A stretch of DNA of 53,077 nt. It comes from Methanomicrobiales archaeon. Its GTDB lineage: Archaea > Halobacteriota > Methanomicrobia > Methanomicrobiales > JACTUA01. The stretch covers positions 1-53,077 of the forward strand of contig JASEFH010000019.1 of assembly GCA_030019205.1 (NCBI GenBank), read 5' to 3'. How positions within the stretch are numbered: the stretch's first letter is position 1; each line of letters opens with the position of its first letter. The notes under the pieces are model-generated. The model was not told where the DNA came from, searched no databases, and saw nothing but the letters and a program-made list of their open reading frames with translations. Below, one piece after another: positions 8,528-17,301 of this stretch. The position numbers and the translations under genes are program-made.

Positions 8528-9188
8528 GCTCCCCGGGGCGGCCATCGGTGGCCGCGAGATCCTGGTGCTGGAGTTCGGCGACATTGTGGACTACTTCACG
8601 CCCTATACCGCGTGCCTCTTCGCGTTCGCCCTGGTATTCACGCTCCTCGTCATCCTGGCCCGCCCCGAGCGCCAGGTGGACATCGCGTTCGGCGGCGACG
8701 CCTACTACACCAAGGAGGTCCAGGAGAAGGAGTTCCGGTTCCAGCGGTTCATGGCGATCGCCTGCGGGTTTGCCACCATGGGTGCGATGGCGAGCGGGGA
8801 TGTCTTCAACTTCACCCTCTTCACGTCCATGATCGGGATCACGAACATCGGCATCGTCGCCGCTTACCGGATCCGCCACGTGCTGGACGCCGCGTTCCAG
8901 TACGGCATCGTCGCCATGGTCGCCACCGTCCCCCTCTTCGGGGGGGCGGCGATCACCCTGGCGACCACCGGAACCCTGAGCCTGTGGGAGCTCTACCGGA
9001 GCGCTGTCGAGGTGCCCCTCATCGCCAGGGCCTTCCTGGTGCTCGGGGTGATGGGGGAGGGGATGGCGCCGTTCTACATCGCCAAGGCGGAGATCACCCG
9101 GGCGCCCGGCGCCCCCTTCATCCTGATGATCCACGTCAGTTCGCTCCTGATATTCCTGCGGGTCGTCGAGATTGTCGTATCGATGTGA
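8520..9188 (+). CDS. ehaH: Eha hydrogenase antiporter-like subunit EhaH
   Basis: 222 residues from the ATG at 8520, which follows GGGGTG at a good distance; a GTG at 8511 would add three residues. It contains pieces of a proton-antiporter (MrpD/NuoN-like) fold in shortened form: FQRFMAIACGFATMGAMASGDVFNFTLF, TNIGIVAAYRIRHVLDAAFQYG, and FLVLGVMGEGMAPFYIAKAEITRAP, with a charged residue inside a helix (GVMGEGMAPF). The family member EhaH has about this size. It is likely the main ion-translocating subunit. Confidence 0.7.
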   Translation: MFELPGAAIGGREILVLEFGDIVDYFTPYTACLFAFALVFTLLVILARPERQVDIAFGGDAYYTKEVQEKEFRFQRFMAIACGFATMGAMASGDVFNFTLFTSMIGITNIGIVAAYRIRHVLDAAFQYGIVAMVATVPLFGGAAITLATTGTLSLWELYRSAVEVPLIARAFLVLGVMGEGMAPFYIAKAEITRAPGAPFILMIHVSSLLIFLRVVEIVVSM

Positions 9189-9193
9189 GGGAA

Positions 9194-9397
9194 ATGAAGA
9201 AGAAGAACGCACGTACGCTGGCGATCGGTTCGGGCATCGCCTGCCTGGGTGCAGCGGCCTCCGGAGCGCTGCCGCCGCTCCCGCCATGGGCCGCGGCGAT
9301 CGCGCTCGTTTGCACGTTCCCGCTGTTCGTCGCCTCGCTCGGGCTGTGGTGGAGCGCGGAGGAGGGGGAGGACGACATCCCCTTCGTGGGGTACTGA
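9194..9397 (+). CDS. ehaI: Eha hydrogenase small membrane subunit EhaI
   Basis: 67 residues. Two hydrophobic helices (TLAIGSGIACLGAAASGAL and AAAIALVCTFPLFVASLGLW) are followed by an acidic tail (SAEEGEDDIPFVGY). The ATG follows GAGGGAA. Size and position between EhaH and the NuoH-like EhaJ fit EhaI. Nothing in the sequence gives a specific function; it is presumably an accessory subunit of the membrane arm. Confidence 0.6.
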   Translation: MKKKNARTLAIGSGIACLGAAASGALPPLPPWAAAIALVCTFPLFVASLGLWWSAEEGEDDIPFVGY

Positions 9398-9398
9398 C

Positions 9399-10241
9399 AT
9401 GATCGGATACCTCCTCTCCGCCACGCTCCTCGGGCTGCTCTTCCACGGCATCCACCGCAAGGTGATCGCGCGGATCCAGGGCAGGCCCGGCCCGCCGGTC
9501 TGGCAGGAGATCCTGCACACCCTGAAGTTCTCCTTCAAGCAGACGTGGATCCCGAAGACCGCCAGCCAGTCGCTCTTTGTCGCGGTGGTGCTGGTGGCGA
9601 TCGCGATCTGGAGCGCCTCCCTCTTCGTCCTCCTCGCCTCGGGGAGCATCCTGCTGCTGTTCGGGTTCTATATGCTCCACAAGATCGTGGAGCACGGGCT
9701 GGGGCTCTCCTCCGGCTCCCCCTACGGCAAGTTCGGCGCGATCCGCTCGGTGATGACCGCCGCCTCGGAGATCCCGCTCTTCGCCACCATCGGGGCGATC
9801 TACCTCTTCACGGGATCGCTGATGCTCTCCGAGATCCTCGCCTACCAGGCGGCGCACGGCCCCCTCCTGCTCATCGCGCCCCCGGCCGCCCTGGCCATGT
9901 ACCTGGTCCTCCTCTCGAAGATGCACTACAGTCCGTTTGCCGTCATCGAGGCGAAGGAGATCGTGAGCGGGAACAGGACGGAGCACTTCGGGGTCTGGAG
10001 GGCGGGGCTCGAGGTGGGGTTCGCCCTCAAGACGTTCGTGCTGCTCTACGCCTTCACCCTGATCTTCATCGGGAGCCTGCCCGCATGGGCGGCGCTGCTC
10101 GTCATGCTCCTGATCCTGCTCTCGCTCTCGTTCGTCTGCGCCCTCACCCCGATGCTCTCCCCCTACGATACCGTCACCGTCCAGCTCCTGGCGACCGCCG
10201 GGATCGTCGTCTACGCCCTGGTGCTGGGGGTGATCTTTTGA
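9399..10241 (+). CDS. ehaJ: Eha hydrogenase NuoH-like membrane subunit EhaJ
   Basis: 280 residues; the NuoH/EchB-like subunit that joins the hydrogenase module to the membrane. Family signatures are near the N-terminus ([22 protein letters not shown], the GRPGP turn typical of NuoH) and in the middle ([35 protein letters not shown], corresponding to the conserved E-A-E/K-E-I-V-x-G loop). About eight membrane segments. ATG one nt after the ehaI stop. The TGA overlaps the TTG start of the next gene. Confidence 0.8.
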   Translation: MIGYLLSATLLGLLFHGIHRKVIARIQGRPGPPVWQEILHTLKFSFKQTWIPKTASQSLFVAVVLVAIAIWSASLFVLLASGSILLLFGFYMLHKIVEHGLGLSSGSPYGKFGAIRSVMTAASEIPLFATIGAIYLFTGSLMLSEILAYQAAHGPLLLIAPPAALAMYLVLLSKMHYSPFAVIEAKEIVSGNRTEHFGVWRAGLEVGFALKTFVLLYAFTLIFIGSLPAWAALLVMLLILLSLSFVCALTPMLSPYDTVTVQLLATAGIVVYALVLGVIF

Positions 10242-10486
10242 GCCTGCTCCGCGTGGCGCTCGCCATCGCAGCCCTGATCTACGGGATCCTTGCCGTGCTG
10301 CAGTTCGTGGACAATACCGCCCTCCGGATCCAGACCATCGGCGTGCTGGGGCTGCTCGCCTTCGCCGCGGCGGTCTCGTGGGGGAGCGACGAGCACCGCC
10401 TGAAGGCCTGCGAGATGGCGATCCTCTGGCTCGCCGTCCTGCTCTTCGCGGCATACACCGCGTTGAAACTGGCGGGGGTGGTGTGA
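10238..10486 (+). CDS. small membrane subunit of Eha hydrogenase (EhaK/EhaL position)
   Basis: 82 residues from a TTG start (10238) overlapping the ehaJ stop, with GGGGGTGAT just upstream; no ATG or GTG is available near the beginning. Three hydrophobic segments: [61 protein letters not shown]. By position between EhaJ and EhaM it corresponds to EhaK or EhaL. I cannot tell which from sequence, so no symbol is given. The likely role is structural in the membrane arm. Confidence 0.55.
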   Translation: MSLLRVALAIAALIYGILAVLQFVDNTALRIQTIGVLGLLAFAAAVSWGSDEHRLKACEMAILWLAVLLFAAYTALKLAGVV

Positions 10487-10873
10487 TTGGAGTTCCTGTA
10501 CGAGAAGGATCTGCGCGGCATGCAGCTCAACATCCTCACCAGCTTGCGCCACGACTGGACCGTCGCCGAGATCGCCCGCCGCTACGGCATCGAGAAGCAG
10601 CGGCTGCGGAGGCTGATGATGGAGAGGCTCGACATGATCCTCCTGGAGAATCTGCCGGCGCGCTACGAAGCCTGGCTCGCCCTGGGCGATCCGGGGGGTG
10701 CGGTGGAGAGGCGACTGGGGGAGGAGCTGCTCACGCGCTACGTTCCCCTGCTGGATTCGCCGTCCATGCGGTATATCGTATCGGAGGCGAAAAGATCCAT
10801 CGCGAACGGTCTCTCCGAAGAGCGGGCCGTCGCATCCGCCATCGAAAAAGTTCGGGAGGTGCTCTCTGCATGA
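10487..10873 (+). CDS. ehaM: Eha hydrogenase soluble subunit EhaM (DUF1959-like)
   Basis: 128 residues, no membrane segment. It reads as an all-helical protein: [21 protein letters not shown], then a helix-turn-helix-like piece [27 protein letters not shown], later [26 protein letters not shown]. Position before the small subunit and its length fit EhaM (DUF1959). It starts at a TTG (10487) directly after the upstream stop, with GGGGGTGGTG as ribosome site; this is the second TTG start in a row. Stop and next start overlap (ATGA). Its role in the complex is not known; it is probably a peripheral cytoplasmic subunit. Confidence 0.65.
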   Translation: MEFLYEKDLRGMQLNILTSLRHDWTVAEIARRYGIEKQRLRRLMMERLDMILLENLPARYEAWLALGDPGGAVERRLGEELLTRYVPLLDSPSMRYIVSEAKRSIANGLSEERAVASAIEKVREVLSA

Positions 10874-11325
10874 GCCTCCTTCAGGATATCAAGAATACCG
10901 TTCGTCGTAAGTCCATCCACGTCTGCTACGTCAACGTCGGGTCCTGCAACGGCTGCGACATCGAAGTCCTCGCCATGCTGGCGCCCCGCTACGACATCGA
11001 GCAGTACGGCATCTACGTGCACAACAACCCGCGGGAGGCGGACGTGCTCCTGGTGACCGGTGCGGTCACTCCCCAGTGGGAGGACAAGCTGCTCTCGATC
11101 TGGAACAAGATCCCCGAGCCCAAGGCGGCGATCGCCGTCGGGAACTGCCCCATCTCCGGCTGCGTCTTCAACCGCCGGGGCTCGTACGTGGATCCGCCCG
11201 TATCGAAGCACATCCCCGTTGCCGCGGAGGTGCCCGGCTGCCCGCCGCGCCCGACGGAGCTCCTGAACGCGATCCTCTCGCTCGCCCCGGCGATCTTCCG
11301 GGACTTCGAGGAGAAGAGGCGATGA
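10870..11325 (+). CDS. ehaN: Eha [NiFe] hydrogenase small subunit EhaN
   Basis: 151 residues; the small subunit that carries the proximal [4Fe-4S] cluster next to the NiFe site. Cluster ligands are visible: C26-x2-C29 in [10 protein letters not shown], a third Cys in [10 protein letters not shown], and a fourth in PGCPPRPTE. This matches the NuoB/EchC-like family with its CxxC, C and CPxxP pattern. The protein lacks a Tat signal, as expected for a cytoplasm-facing group 4 hydrogenase. ATG overlaps the ehaM stop. Confidence 0.88.
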   Translation: MSLLQDIKNTVRRKSIHVCYVNVGSCNGCDIEVLAMLAPRYDIEQYGIYVHNNPREADVLLVTGAVTPQWEDKLLSIWNKIPEPKAAIAVGNCPISGCVFNRRGSYVDPPVSKHIPVAAEVPGCPPRPTELLNAILSLAPAIFRDFEEKRR

Positions 11326-12407
11326 AGAAGACCGTGGACGTCTCGCTGCCGCTGGGGCCGCTGCACCCCTGCTTCAAGGAGCCTGCGCGGCTGAAGTGCG
11401 AGACCCGGGGCGAGTCCGTGGTGCGCACCGAGGTGGAACTCGGCTACGTCAAGAAGGGCATCGAGCGGATCATGCGGGGGCGGCCCTGGCAGGAGGTGAT
11501 GTTCCTGGCCGAACGGATCTGCGGCATCTGCTCCGTCATCCACAACATGGTGTACATCGAGGCGGTGGAGGAGATCAGCGGCATCGCTGTCCCCGACCGG
11601 GCCGCCTACCTGCGCGTCATCGTGAACGAGCTCGACCGGATCCAGAGCCACATCCTGGCGAACTTCTCCTACTGCTACACGATCGAGCACGAGACGCTGG
11701 CGATGTACCTCTTGAACCTCCGCGAGACGGCGATGGACGAGCTGGAGCGGGTCACGGGCGCGCGCGTCACCTGCTCCTACATGGTGCCCGGCGGCGTGCG
11801 GTTTGACCTCGCGGAAGAAGATGCGGCGGCGCTGCGGCAGGGTCTCGACCACATCGAGACGGAGCTCGAGCGGTTCGTGCGGATGTTCCGCGACGGTCCC
11901 CTGATCGCCCTCCGCAGCCGCGGGATCGGCATCCTCACCCCAGAGGACGCGCGTGTCGCCCACGCCGTGGGGCCGACGGCCCGGGCCAGCGGGATCGCCG
12001 TCGACCTGCGGACGGAGCATCCGACCTACCGCAGGCTCGGATTCGCCCCCGTCACCCGCACCGGGGGGGACAACTACGCCCGCACCATGCTGCGGTTCGA
12101 CGAGGTCGCCCAGAGCATCGGGCTGATCCGCCGCTGCCTGGACGAGATGCAGCCCGGCCCCGTGCGGGGCGGGGGTGAGGTGCGGGGCGGCGAGGCGCGC
12201 CATGCGGGGGAGGCGCCCCGGGGTGAGCTCACCTACTACGTGAAGACGGACGACCATGGCAGGATCGCGGAGATCGCCGTGCGGACGCCCTCCATCATGA
12301 ACATCGAGGCCTGCACCCACTTCATGCTCCGGGGCGTCCTCTCGGCAGCGGACATCACGTCCACGTTCATCAGTTCCGACCCCTGCGTCGCCTGCACGGA
12401 GCGGTAG
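11322..12407 (+). CDS. ehaO: Eha [NiFe] hydrogenase large subunit EhaO
   Basis: 361 residues; catalytic subunit binding the NiFe centre, reacting with H2. The four Ni ligands are visible: C67 and C70 in [11 protein letters not shown], and C355 and C358 in DPCVACTER at the very end. Ending on DPCxxCTER means no C-terminal extension for a maturation protease to remove, as seen in other Ech/Eha-type enzymes. The NuoD-like body contains HPCFKEP, LNRIQSH-like [13 protein letters not shown], and GPTARASG. One unusual Gly/Arg/Glu-rich insertion ([19 protein letters not shown]) lies near residues 280-300. ATG overlaps the ehaN stop. Confidence 0.93.
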   Translation: MKKTVDVSLPLGPLHPCFKEPARLKCETRGESVVRTEVELGYVKKGIERIMRGRPWQEVMFLAERICGICSVIHNMVYIEAVEEISGIAVPDRAAYLRVIVNELDRIQSHILANFSYCYTIEHETLAMYLLNLRETAMDELERVTGARVTCSYMVPGGVRFDLAEEDAAALRQGLDHIETELERFVRMFRDGPLIALRSRGIGILTPEDARVAHAVGPTARASGIAVDLRTEHPTYRRLGFAPVTRTGGDNYARTMLRFDEVAQSIGLIRRCLDEMQPGPVRGGGEVRGGEARHAGEAPRGELTYYVKTDDHGRIAEIAVRTPSIMNIEACTHFMLRGVLSAADITSTFISSDPCVACTER

Positions 12408-12409
12408 GG

Positions 12410-13012
12410 ATGGTCCGGTCGATCCTCTGGTACCTGAAGGAGTTCCTGCGGCGGGAGTGGCTGACCAAGTTTTTCTTTGCCAGGACAGCTCCTCTTGCCG
12501 CCCCGCCCCACTTCCGGGACTTCCCGGCGCTGACCGGCAGGGAGTGCACGCACTGTCTGCTCTGCATGATGATCTGCCCCGCGCCGGGGGCGATCGAGGT
12601 CAGGAAGACGGCGAACGGATGGGAGCCGCGGATATCCCCGGGCCACTGCATCCGATGCGGGCTCTGCGTGGAGGTCTGCACCGAGGACGTCCTCTCCTCG
12701 GGCCGAATCCTGGAGGTCCGCCGCCGCGACCGCAGCGGCTTCCGCACACGGTTCCACATCCACGTCGATCCGGAGCGCTGCATGAAGTGCGGCAACTGCG
12801 TCGTCTCCTGCCCGGTCAACAAGGAGATCGACCCCGAGATCGCGTACGGGGGGCACAGCGCCAGCGACGAAGTGATCATGCGCATCGAGCAGGGGCAGCA
12901 CCGCATCCTGCATCCGGAGAAGACGACGGGGTGCAGGACGTGCGAGAATACGTGCCCGAACGGTGCGATCCGGGTGGAGCGGATCCTGGAGCCCGTCCAG
13001 GAGGGGGCATAG
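12410..13012 (+). CDS. polyferredoxin of the Eha/Fwd operon (EhaP-like)
   Basis: 200 residues with four iron-sulfur motifs: CTHCLLCMMICP (near residue 46), CIRCGLCVEVCTED (near 81), CMKCGNCVVSCPVN (near 124), and a shorter TGCRTCENTCPNGAI near the C-terminus. The first three have four Cys each, so three [4Fe-4S] clusters are clear; the fourth motif may take a Cys from elsewhere. The N-terminus (LWYLKEFLRREWLTKFFF) resembles NuoI/EchF-type subunits that contact the membrane part. It sits between ehaO and fwdD and could pass electrons from the hydrogenase to the formylmethanofuran dehydrogenase. It could also be named EhaP. Confidence 0.8.
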   Translation: MVRSILWYLKEFLRREWLTKFFFARTAPLAAPPHFRDFPALTGRECTHCLLCMMICPAPGAIEVRKTANGWEPRISPGHCIRCGLCVEVCTEDVLSSGRILEVRRRDRSGFRTRFHIHVDPERCMKCGNCVVSCPVNKEIDPEIAYGGHSASDEVIMRIEQGQHRILHPEKTTGCRTCENTCPNGAIRVERILEPVQEGA

Positions 13013-13013
13013 C

Positions 13014-13403
13014 ATGCGTCTCCTGCTGAACACCGCGCGGACCGTGCGGCAGGGGGATTCGGTCGAGTTCAAGTACGCACCAGGCTATCGCGAGGCGACC
13101 TCCGTCTGTGCGATGCACGAGCTCGACATGCTGGAGCTCGGGGTCGTGCCGGGCGGGAACGTGCGCGTGCGGAACGGTGCGGGCGAGGTGGTGCTGCGCC
13201 TGGTCGAACGGGACGACGCGGAGCGGGGGACCCTCTTCGTGCCCTACGGACCCTACGCCAACTGTCTCATACCGGCAGAGACGCACGGGACGGGCATGCC
13301 GGACTTCAAGCTGGTCTGGGTGGACGTGGAGCCGACGGACGATGAGCGGTCGACCGTCGGCGAGCTGATGGGGAGCCTGGGGGGTGTTCCCTACGATTCA
13401 TAG
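13014..13403 (+). CDS. fwdD: formylmethanofuran dehydrogenase subunit D
   Basis: 129 residues; the molybdopterin-dinucleotide-binding domain that completes the tungsto/molybdopterin site of FwdB. Recognisable from LLLNTARTVRQGDSVEFKY at the N-terminus and VPPGGNVRV-like GVVPGGNVRVRNGAGEVVLR and the C-terminal FVPYGPYANCLIPAETHGTGMPDFK, all typical of FwdD/FmdD. The start ATG follows the polyferredoxin stop by one base. The 3' end overlaps fwdB by 20 nt, so translation is coupled. The sequence alone does not distinguish the tungsten from the molybdenum isoenzyme. Confidence 0.9.
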   Translation: MRLLLNTARTVRQGDSVEFKYAPGYREATSVCAMHELDMLELGVVPGGNVRVRNGAGEVVLRLVERDDAERGTLFVPYGPYANCLIPAETHGTGMPDFKLVWVDVEPTDDERSTVGELMGSLGGVPYDS

Positions 13404-14682
13404 AGACGTCGTCTGCACCTTCTGCGGCTGCCTCTGCGACGATCTGGAGGTGACCGTCGAGGGCGGGCGGATCCGGGGGGTGGACAACGCCTGCGAGCTC
13501 GGGGCGCACAAGTTCACCACCGAGGGGCGGCTGAAGGCTCCGATCCGCCGCCGAGGGGGGGTCTGGGGGGAGGAGACCTATACCGCCGCCATCGAGCGGG
13601 CAGCGGAGATCCTGCTGGATGCCGATCGCCCCCTGCTCTACGGCTGGAGCGGCACATGCGGGGAGGCCCAGAGCGTTGGCGTCCAGCTGGCGGAGATCCT
13701 GGGCGGGGTGATCGACGCAACCACGTCGGTCTGCCACGGCACCTCGATCCTTGCGATCCAGGAGGTGGGTCACCCGGGATGCACGCTCGGGCAGGTGAAG
13801 AACCGCGCCGACGTGATCCTCTACTGGGGCTGCAACCCCATCGAGGCCCATCCGCGGCACATGAGCCGCTACACCACCTATACTGACGGGTTCTTCCTGG
13901 GGAACTCGCACCGCGACAGAACCGTGATCGTGGTGGATATCCGCAGGACCGATACCGCGCAGGTGGCTGACGAGTTCATAAAGATAAAGCCCGGCGGGGA
14001 TTACGCCGTGCTCTCCGCCCTCCGCGCGATGGTGAGGGGAAAAGATGACATGATCCCCCCCACGGTGAGCGGTGTCTCCCGTCAGCAACTGCGGCGGGTC
14101 GCCGCGATCTGCAAGTCCGCACAGTACGGCGCCCTCTTCTTCGGCATGGGGCTGACGCAGACGGGCGGTAAATACAAGAACATCCGCAACGCGATCGAGC
14201 TCGTGGACGAGCTGAACCGCCATACCAAGTTCACGCTGACGCCGATGCGGGGTCACTTCAACGTCTACGGGTTCAACGAGGTCTGCACCTGGATGACGGG
14301 ATACCCCTTTGCCGTGGACTTTTCGCGGGGCATCGCCTGGTACAACCCCGGCGAGACGAGCGCCGTCGATCTCCTGGCCCGGCGGGAGTGCGACGCCTGC
14401 CTGGTGGTGGCGAGCGATCCGGCGGCCCATCTTCCCCGCTCGGCCGTGGCGCATCTCGCCGATATTCCGCTGGTGCAGCTCGATCCCTATCCCAATGCGA
14501 CCACCGCCTTCGCCGAGATCCAGATACCGGTCGCCGTGACCGGCATCGATGCCGAGGGGACCGCCTACCGCATGGACGGTGTGCCCATCCGCACGCGGAA
14601 GATCCTGGACCTGGGGTATCCCGACGACCGCACCGTCCTGCAGCAGATGCTCGAGCGGATCCGGGAGGCGAAAGGGAGATGA
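13384..14682 (+). CDS. fwdB: formylmethanofuran dehydrogenase subunit B (catalytic)
   Basis: 432 residues; it reduces CO2 to formate at a tungsto- or molybdopterin centre in the first step of methanogenesis. A GTG start at 13384 lies inside fwdD. The N-terminal [4Fe-4S] site is C11-x2-C14-x3-C18 with a later Cys near residue 37. The metal-ligand Cys is C117 in TTSVCHGTS; in some methanogens this is selenocysteine, here it is a normal Cys codon. Other signatures are WGCNPIEAHPRHMSRY and GGDYAVLSALRAM. The stop overlaps the fwdA start (ATGA). Confidence 0.93.
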   Translation: MFPTIHRDVVCTFCGCLCDDLEVTVEGGRIRGVDNACELGAHKFTTEGRLKAPIRRRGGVWGEETYTAAIERAAEILLDADRPLLYGWSGTCGEAQSVGVQLAEILGGVIDATTSVCHGTSILAIQEVGHPGCTLGQVKNRADVILYWGCNPIEAHPRHMSRYTTYTDGFFLGNSHRDRTVIVVDIRRTDTAQVADEFIKIKPGGDYAVLSALRAMVRGKDDMIPPTVSGVSRQQLRRVAAICKSAQYGALFFGMGLTQTGGKYKNIRNAIELVDELNRHTKFTLTPMRGHFNVYGFNEVCTWMTGYPFAVDFSRGIAWYNPGETSAVDLLARRECDACLVVASDPAAHLPRSAVAHLADIPLVQLDPYPNATTAFAEIQIPVAVTGIDAEGTAYRMDGVPIRTRKILDLGYPDDRTVLQQMLERIREAKGR

Positions 14683-16379
14683 CCGAACTGCTGATCCGCA
14701 ACGCCTGCGTGATCGATCCCATCAACGGCATCCGGGGGGAGACGATGGATATCCTGATCCGGGACGCCCGCATCGTGGAGTCGGTGAGCGGCCGTGCGGA
14801 GGTGATCGATGCCGCGGGATGCCTCACGCTCCCCGGCGGCATCGACTCGCATACGCATATCTGCGGCACCAAGGTGAACTTCGGGCGTTACATGATGCCG
14901 GAGGACATGCGGGCCGGGAGGACGGCGCGGCAGGGGGGGATGCACGCCACTTCGGGCTACAGCGTGCCCACCACCTTCGGGAACAGCTACCGTTACAGCG
15001 CGATGGGATACACGACCGTGCTGGAGGGCGCCATGGCCCCCCTCGAGGCGCGGCACACCCACGAGGAGTTCTCCGCGACGCCCCTCCAGGACACGATGGC
15101 GAACACGCTCTTCGACGGCAACTGGGCGGTGATGGAGGCGGTGAAGGAGAACGACGTGAAGAGAGCCGCCGCGATCGTCGGCTGGACGCTCTCCGCCGTC
15201 AAGGGGTTTGCCATCAAGCTGACCAACCCCGGCGGAACCGAGGCCTGGGGCTGGGGGAAGAACGTGGAGTGCATCCACGATCCGGTCCCCCACTTCGAGG
15301 TGAGCCCGATCGAGATCGTCACCGCCCTGGTGCGGGCGAACGAGCTCCTGCACCTCCCGCACTCCGTCCACCTGCACTGCAACCGCCTGGGCGTGCCGGG
15401 GAACGCCTGGTGCACGGTGGACACCTTCCGCCACATCCCCGACCTGAACCCGGAGCGGCAGAGCCTCTACGCCACCCATGTCCAGTTCCACGCCTACGGG
15501 GGCTCGTCCTGGAAGGACATCTGCTCCCGCGCGGATCTGGTCGCCCGTGCCGTGAACGACCGCCCCCAGATCGTCATGGACATGGGGCAGGTGATGTTCG
15601 GGAAGACGACGACGATGACGGCGGACGGGCCGATGGAGTTCAACCTCTACCGCCTCCACCACAACAAGTGGTCCAACCACGACGTGGAGCTGGAGACGGG
15701 TTCGGGGATCATCCCCGTCTACTACAGCCGGAAGAGCACGGTGAACTGCGTCATGTGGGCGGTGGGCCTCGAACTCGCCCTCCTGACCCGCAGCCCCTGG
15801 CAGTGCCTCCTCGCAACGGACAACCCCAACGGCGCCCCCTTCGTGAAGTACCCCGAGATCATCGGGCTCCTCATGAGCAGGAAGTACCGGGACGCGGAAC
15901 TCGCCACCCTCCATCCCGAAGCGGAGCGCCGCATCGCACTGCCGGCGATCGACCGCGAACTGGACTGGAACGAGATCGCCGTGATGACGCGAGCCGGGCA
16001 GGCGAAGGCGCTGGGTCTTCTCCCCCTCGGCAAGGGGCACCTCGGGCCCGGGGCCGCGGCGGACCTCGCCATCTACCCCGTCCGCATCGGGGAGATCGAT
16101 CCCTCGGCCGAGTACCGCAGGGTGATCGAGGGGTTCCGGCAGACCCTCTATACCGTAAAGCGGGGGCGGGTGGTGAGCCGCGAGGGAAGGGTCGTCGTGG
16201 AGGGCGACAACAGCACCATCTGGGTGAAGCCCCGCATATCCGAGGAGTACGACATGGGGCGGGATCCGGAGTTTGCGAAGAAGTTCGCCCGCTACTACAC
16301 GGTGCGGATGGGCAACTACCCCGTGCAGGAGGCGTACATCAGGAGGAGCATCTGCATCGAGACGGAGGCGGAGCTATGA
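14679..16379 (+). CDS. fwdA: formylmethanofuran dehydrogenase subunit A (amidohydrolase)
   Basis: 566 residues; the dinuclear zinc amidohydrolase that condenses the formate made by FwdB with methanofuran. The amidohydrolase motifs are visible: GIDSHTHICG (H58, H60), GFAIKLTNPGG with the Lys expected to be carboxylated (K180), VHLHCNRLG for the metal His, and LATDNPNGAPF with the catalytic Asp. The start at 14679 overlaps fwdB by 4 nt; an open frame extends upstream but inside fwdB. The length agrees with the family (about 570). Confidence 0.94.
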   Translation: MTELLIRNACVIDPINGIRGETMDILIRDARIVESVSGRAEVIDAAGCLTLPGGIDSHTHICGTKVNFGRYMMPEDMRAGRTARQGGMHATSGYSVPTTFGNSYRYSAMGYTTVLEGAMAPLEARHTHEEFSATPLQDTMANTLFDGNWAVMEAVKENDVKRAAAIVGWTLSAVKGFAIKLTNPGGTEAWGWGKNVECIHDPVPHFEVSPIEIVTALVRANELLHLPHSVHLHCNRLGVPGNAWCTVDTFRHIPDLNPERQSLYATHVQFHAYGGSSWKDICSRADLVARAVNDRPQIVMDMGQVMFGKTTTMTADGPMEFNLYRLHHNKWSNHDVELETGSGIIPVYYSRKSTVNCVMWAVGLELALLTRSPWQCLLATDNPNGAPFVKYPEIIGLLMSRKYRDAELATLHPEAERRIALPAIDRELDWNEIAVMTRAGQAKALGLLPLGKGHLGPGAAADLAIYPVRIGEIDPSAEYRRVIEGFRQTLYTVKRGRVVSREGRVVVEGDNSTIWVKPRISEEYDMGRDPEFAKKFARYYTVRMGNYPVQEAYIRRSICIETEAEL

Positions 16380-17152
16380 TGCGGGTGCTCCTGGTGGCAA
16401 AACCGCGGAAGAAGCCCAATATTCCCATCGAAGCGGAGCGCATCCTCCCCCGCACGTTCCTCGAGGGCGATGAGTTCACCGTCTTCGAGGGGAACAAGGA
16501 GCGGCGGCTCACCGACCTCTTCTCGGTCTCCATCGAGGGTGAGGCGCGGGACGTCTCGGAGGTGGAGGTGATCCTCCGCGGGGACGTATCGCGCGTCAAG
16601 CGCATCGGGGAGTACATGGACGGGGGGTGCATCCTGATCGAGGGTTCCGTGGGGATGCACTGCGGTAACTTCATGAGCGGCGGCACGATCGAGATCGGCG
16701 GGAACGCGGACCACTGGCTCGCCCGCGAGCTCCAGGGGGGGACGGTGATCTGCCACGGGGACGCCGCCCACTACCTGGCATCCGGCTACCGCGGGGAGAA
16801 GCACGGCATGCGGGGCGGCACCGTCATCGTCCACGGGAATGCGGGGGACTTCGCGGCTGAATACCTCGCGGGCGGATCGGTCACCATCCACGGCAGTGCC
16901 GGGGACATGGCCGGTGTGGAGATGAAGGGCGGGGAGCTCGTCATCGGCGGCGACTGCTACCGCCCCTGCGGCAACATGACGGGCGGCACGTGCACCGTGC
17001 ACGGAACGGCCCATAACCTGCTCCCCACGTTCCGGAAGATCCGCACCGCTCCGCTGACGGCGGGAGGGCCGCCGTACGCCGTTTTCGAGGGGGATATCGC
17101 CAACAGAGGAAAGGGAACCCTTTTTATACGGAACTACCGATATATGGATTGA
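16376..17152 (+). CDS. fwdC: formylmethanofuran dehydrogenase subunit C
   Basis: 258 residues; a scaffold subunit with a right-handed beta-helix like the glutamate synthase GltB C-terminal domain. The repeats are plain to see: GGCILIEGSVGMHCGNFMSGG, GGTVICHGDAAHYLASGYRG, GGTVIVHGNAGDFAAEYLAGG, GSVTIHGSAGDMAGVEMKGG, GGTCTVHGTAHNLLPTF. Starts with two Met codons, the first overlapping the fwdA stop. FwdF and FwdG, the usual polyferredoxin subunits, do not follow; a zinc-ribbon gene overlaps the stop instead. Confidence 0.92.
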   Translation: MMRVLLVAKPRKKPNIPIEAERILPRTFLEGDEFTVFEGNKERRLTDLFSVSIEGEARDVSEVEVILRGDVSRVKRIGEYMDGGCILIEGSVGMHCGNFMSGGTIEIGGNADHWLARELQGGTVICHGDAAHYLASGYRGEKHGMRGGTVIVHGNAGDFAAEYLAGGSVTIHGSAGDMAGVEMKGGELVIGGDCYRPCGNMTGGTCTVHGTAHNLLPTFRKIRTAPLTAGGPPYAVFEGDIANRGKGTLFIRNYRYMD

Positions 17153-17301
17153 TGCTCAGGCATTCCTGCGGTTTCGAGGCGAACATACACTGCAAGAAGT
17201 GCGGCGGACCGCTCGAGGACCGGGATCGGATCGGGCTCTTCTGCCCCCGCTGCGGGCGGAGGGTGACGGCGGTCTGCCCGGGGTGCGGGAAGCTCTGGTG
17301 A
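17152..17301 (+). CDS. small double zinc-ribbon protein coupled to fwdC
   Basis: 49 residues, too short for most gene finders. The ATG shares its A with the fwdC stop (TGATG), so it is probably translated by coupling. It contains HCKKCGGPL, FCPRCGRRVT and VCPGCGKLW: three CxxC pairs plus one earlier Cys (RHSCGF). A zinc ribbon with one or two metal sites is expected. No function is known. Its place as last gene of the eha-fwd operon suggests a link to assembly or regulation of that operon, but this is inference only. Confidence 0.7.
   Translation: MLRHSCGFEANIHCKKCGGPLEDRDRIGLFCPRCGRRVTAVCPGCGKLW

Noticed and set aside
8469-10454. 661-residue minus-strand open frame across the Eha membrane genes
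   Set aside because: Shadow of ehaH, ehaI, ehaJ and the next gene; low-complexity Arg/Gly/Glu sequence and no start signals.
13734-13736. Selenocysteine at the FwdB metal ligand
   Set aside because: The codon at residue 117 is an ordinary Cys codon (TGC), not TGA.
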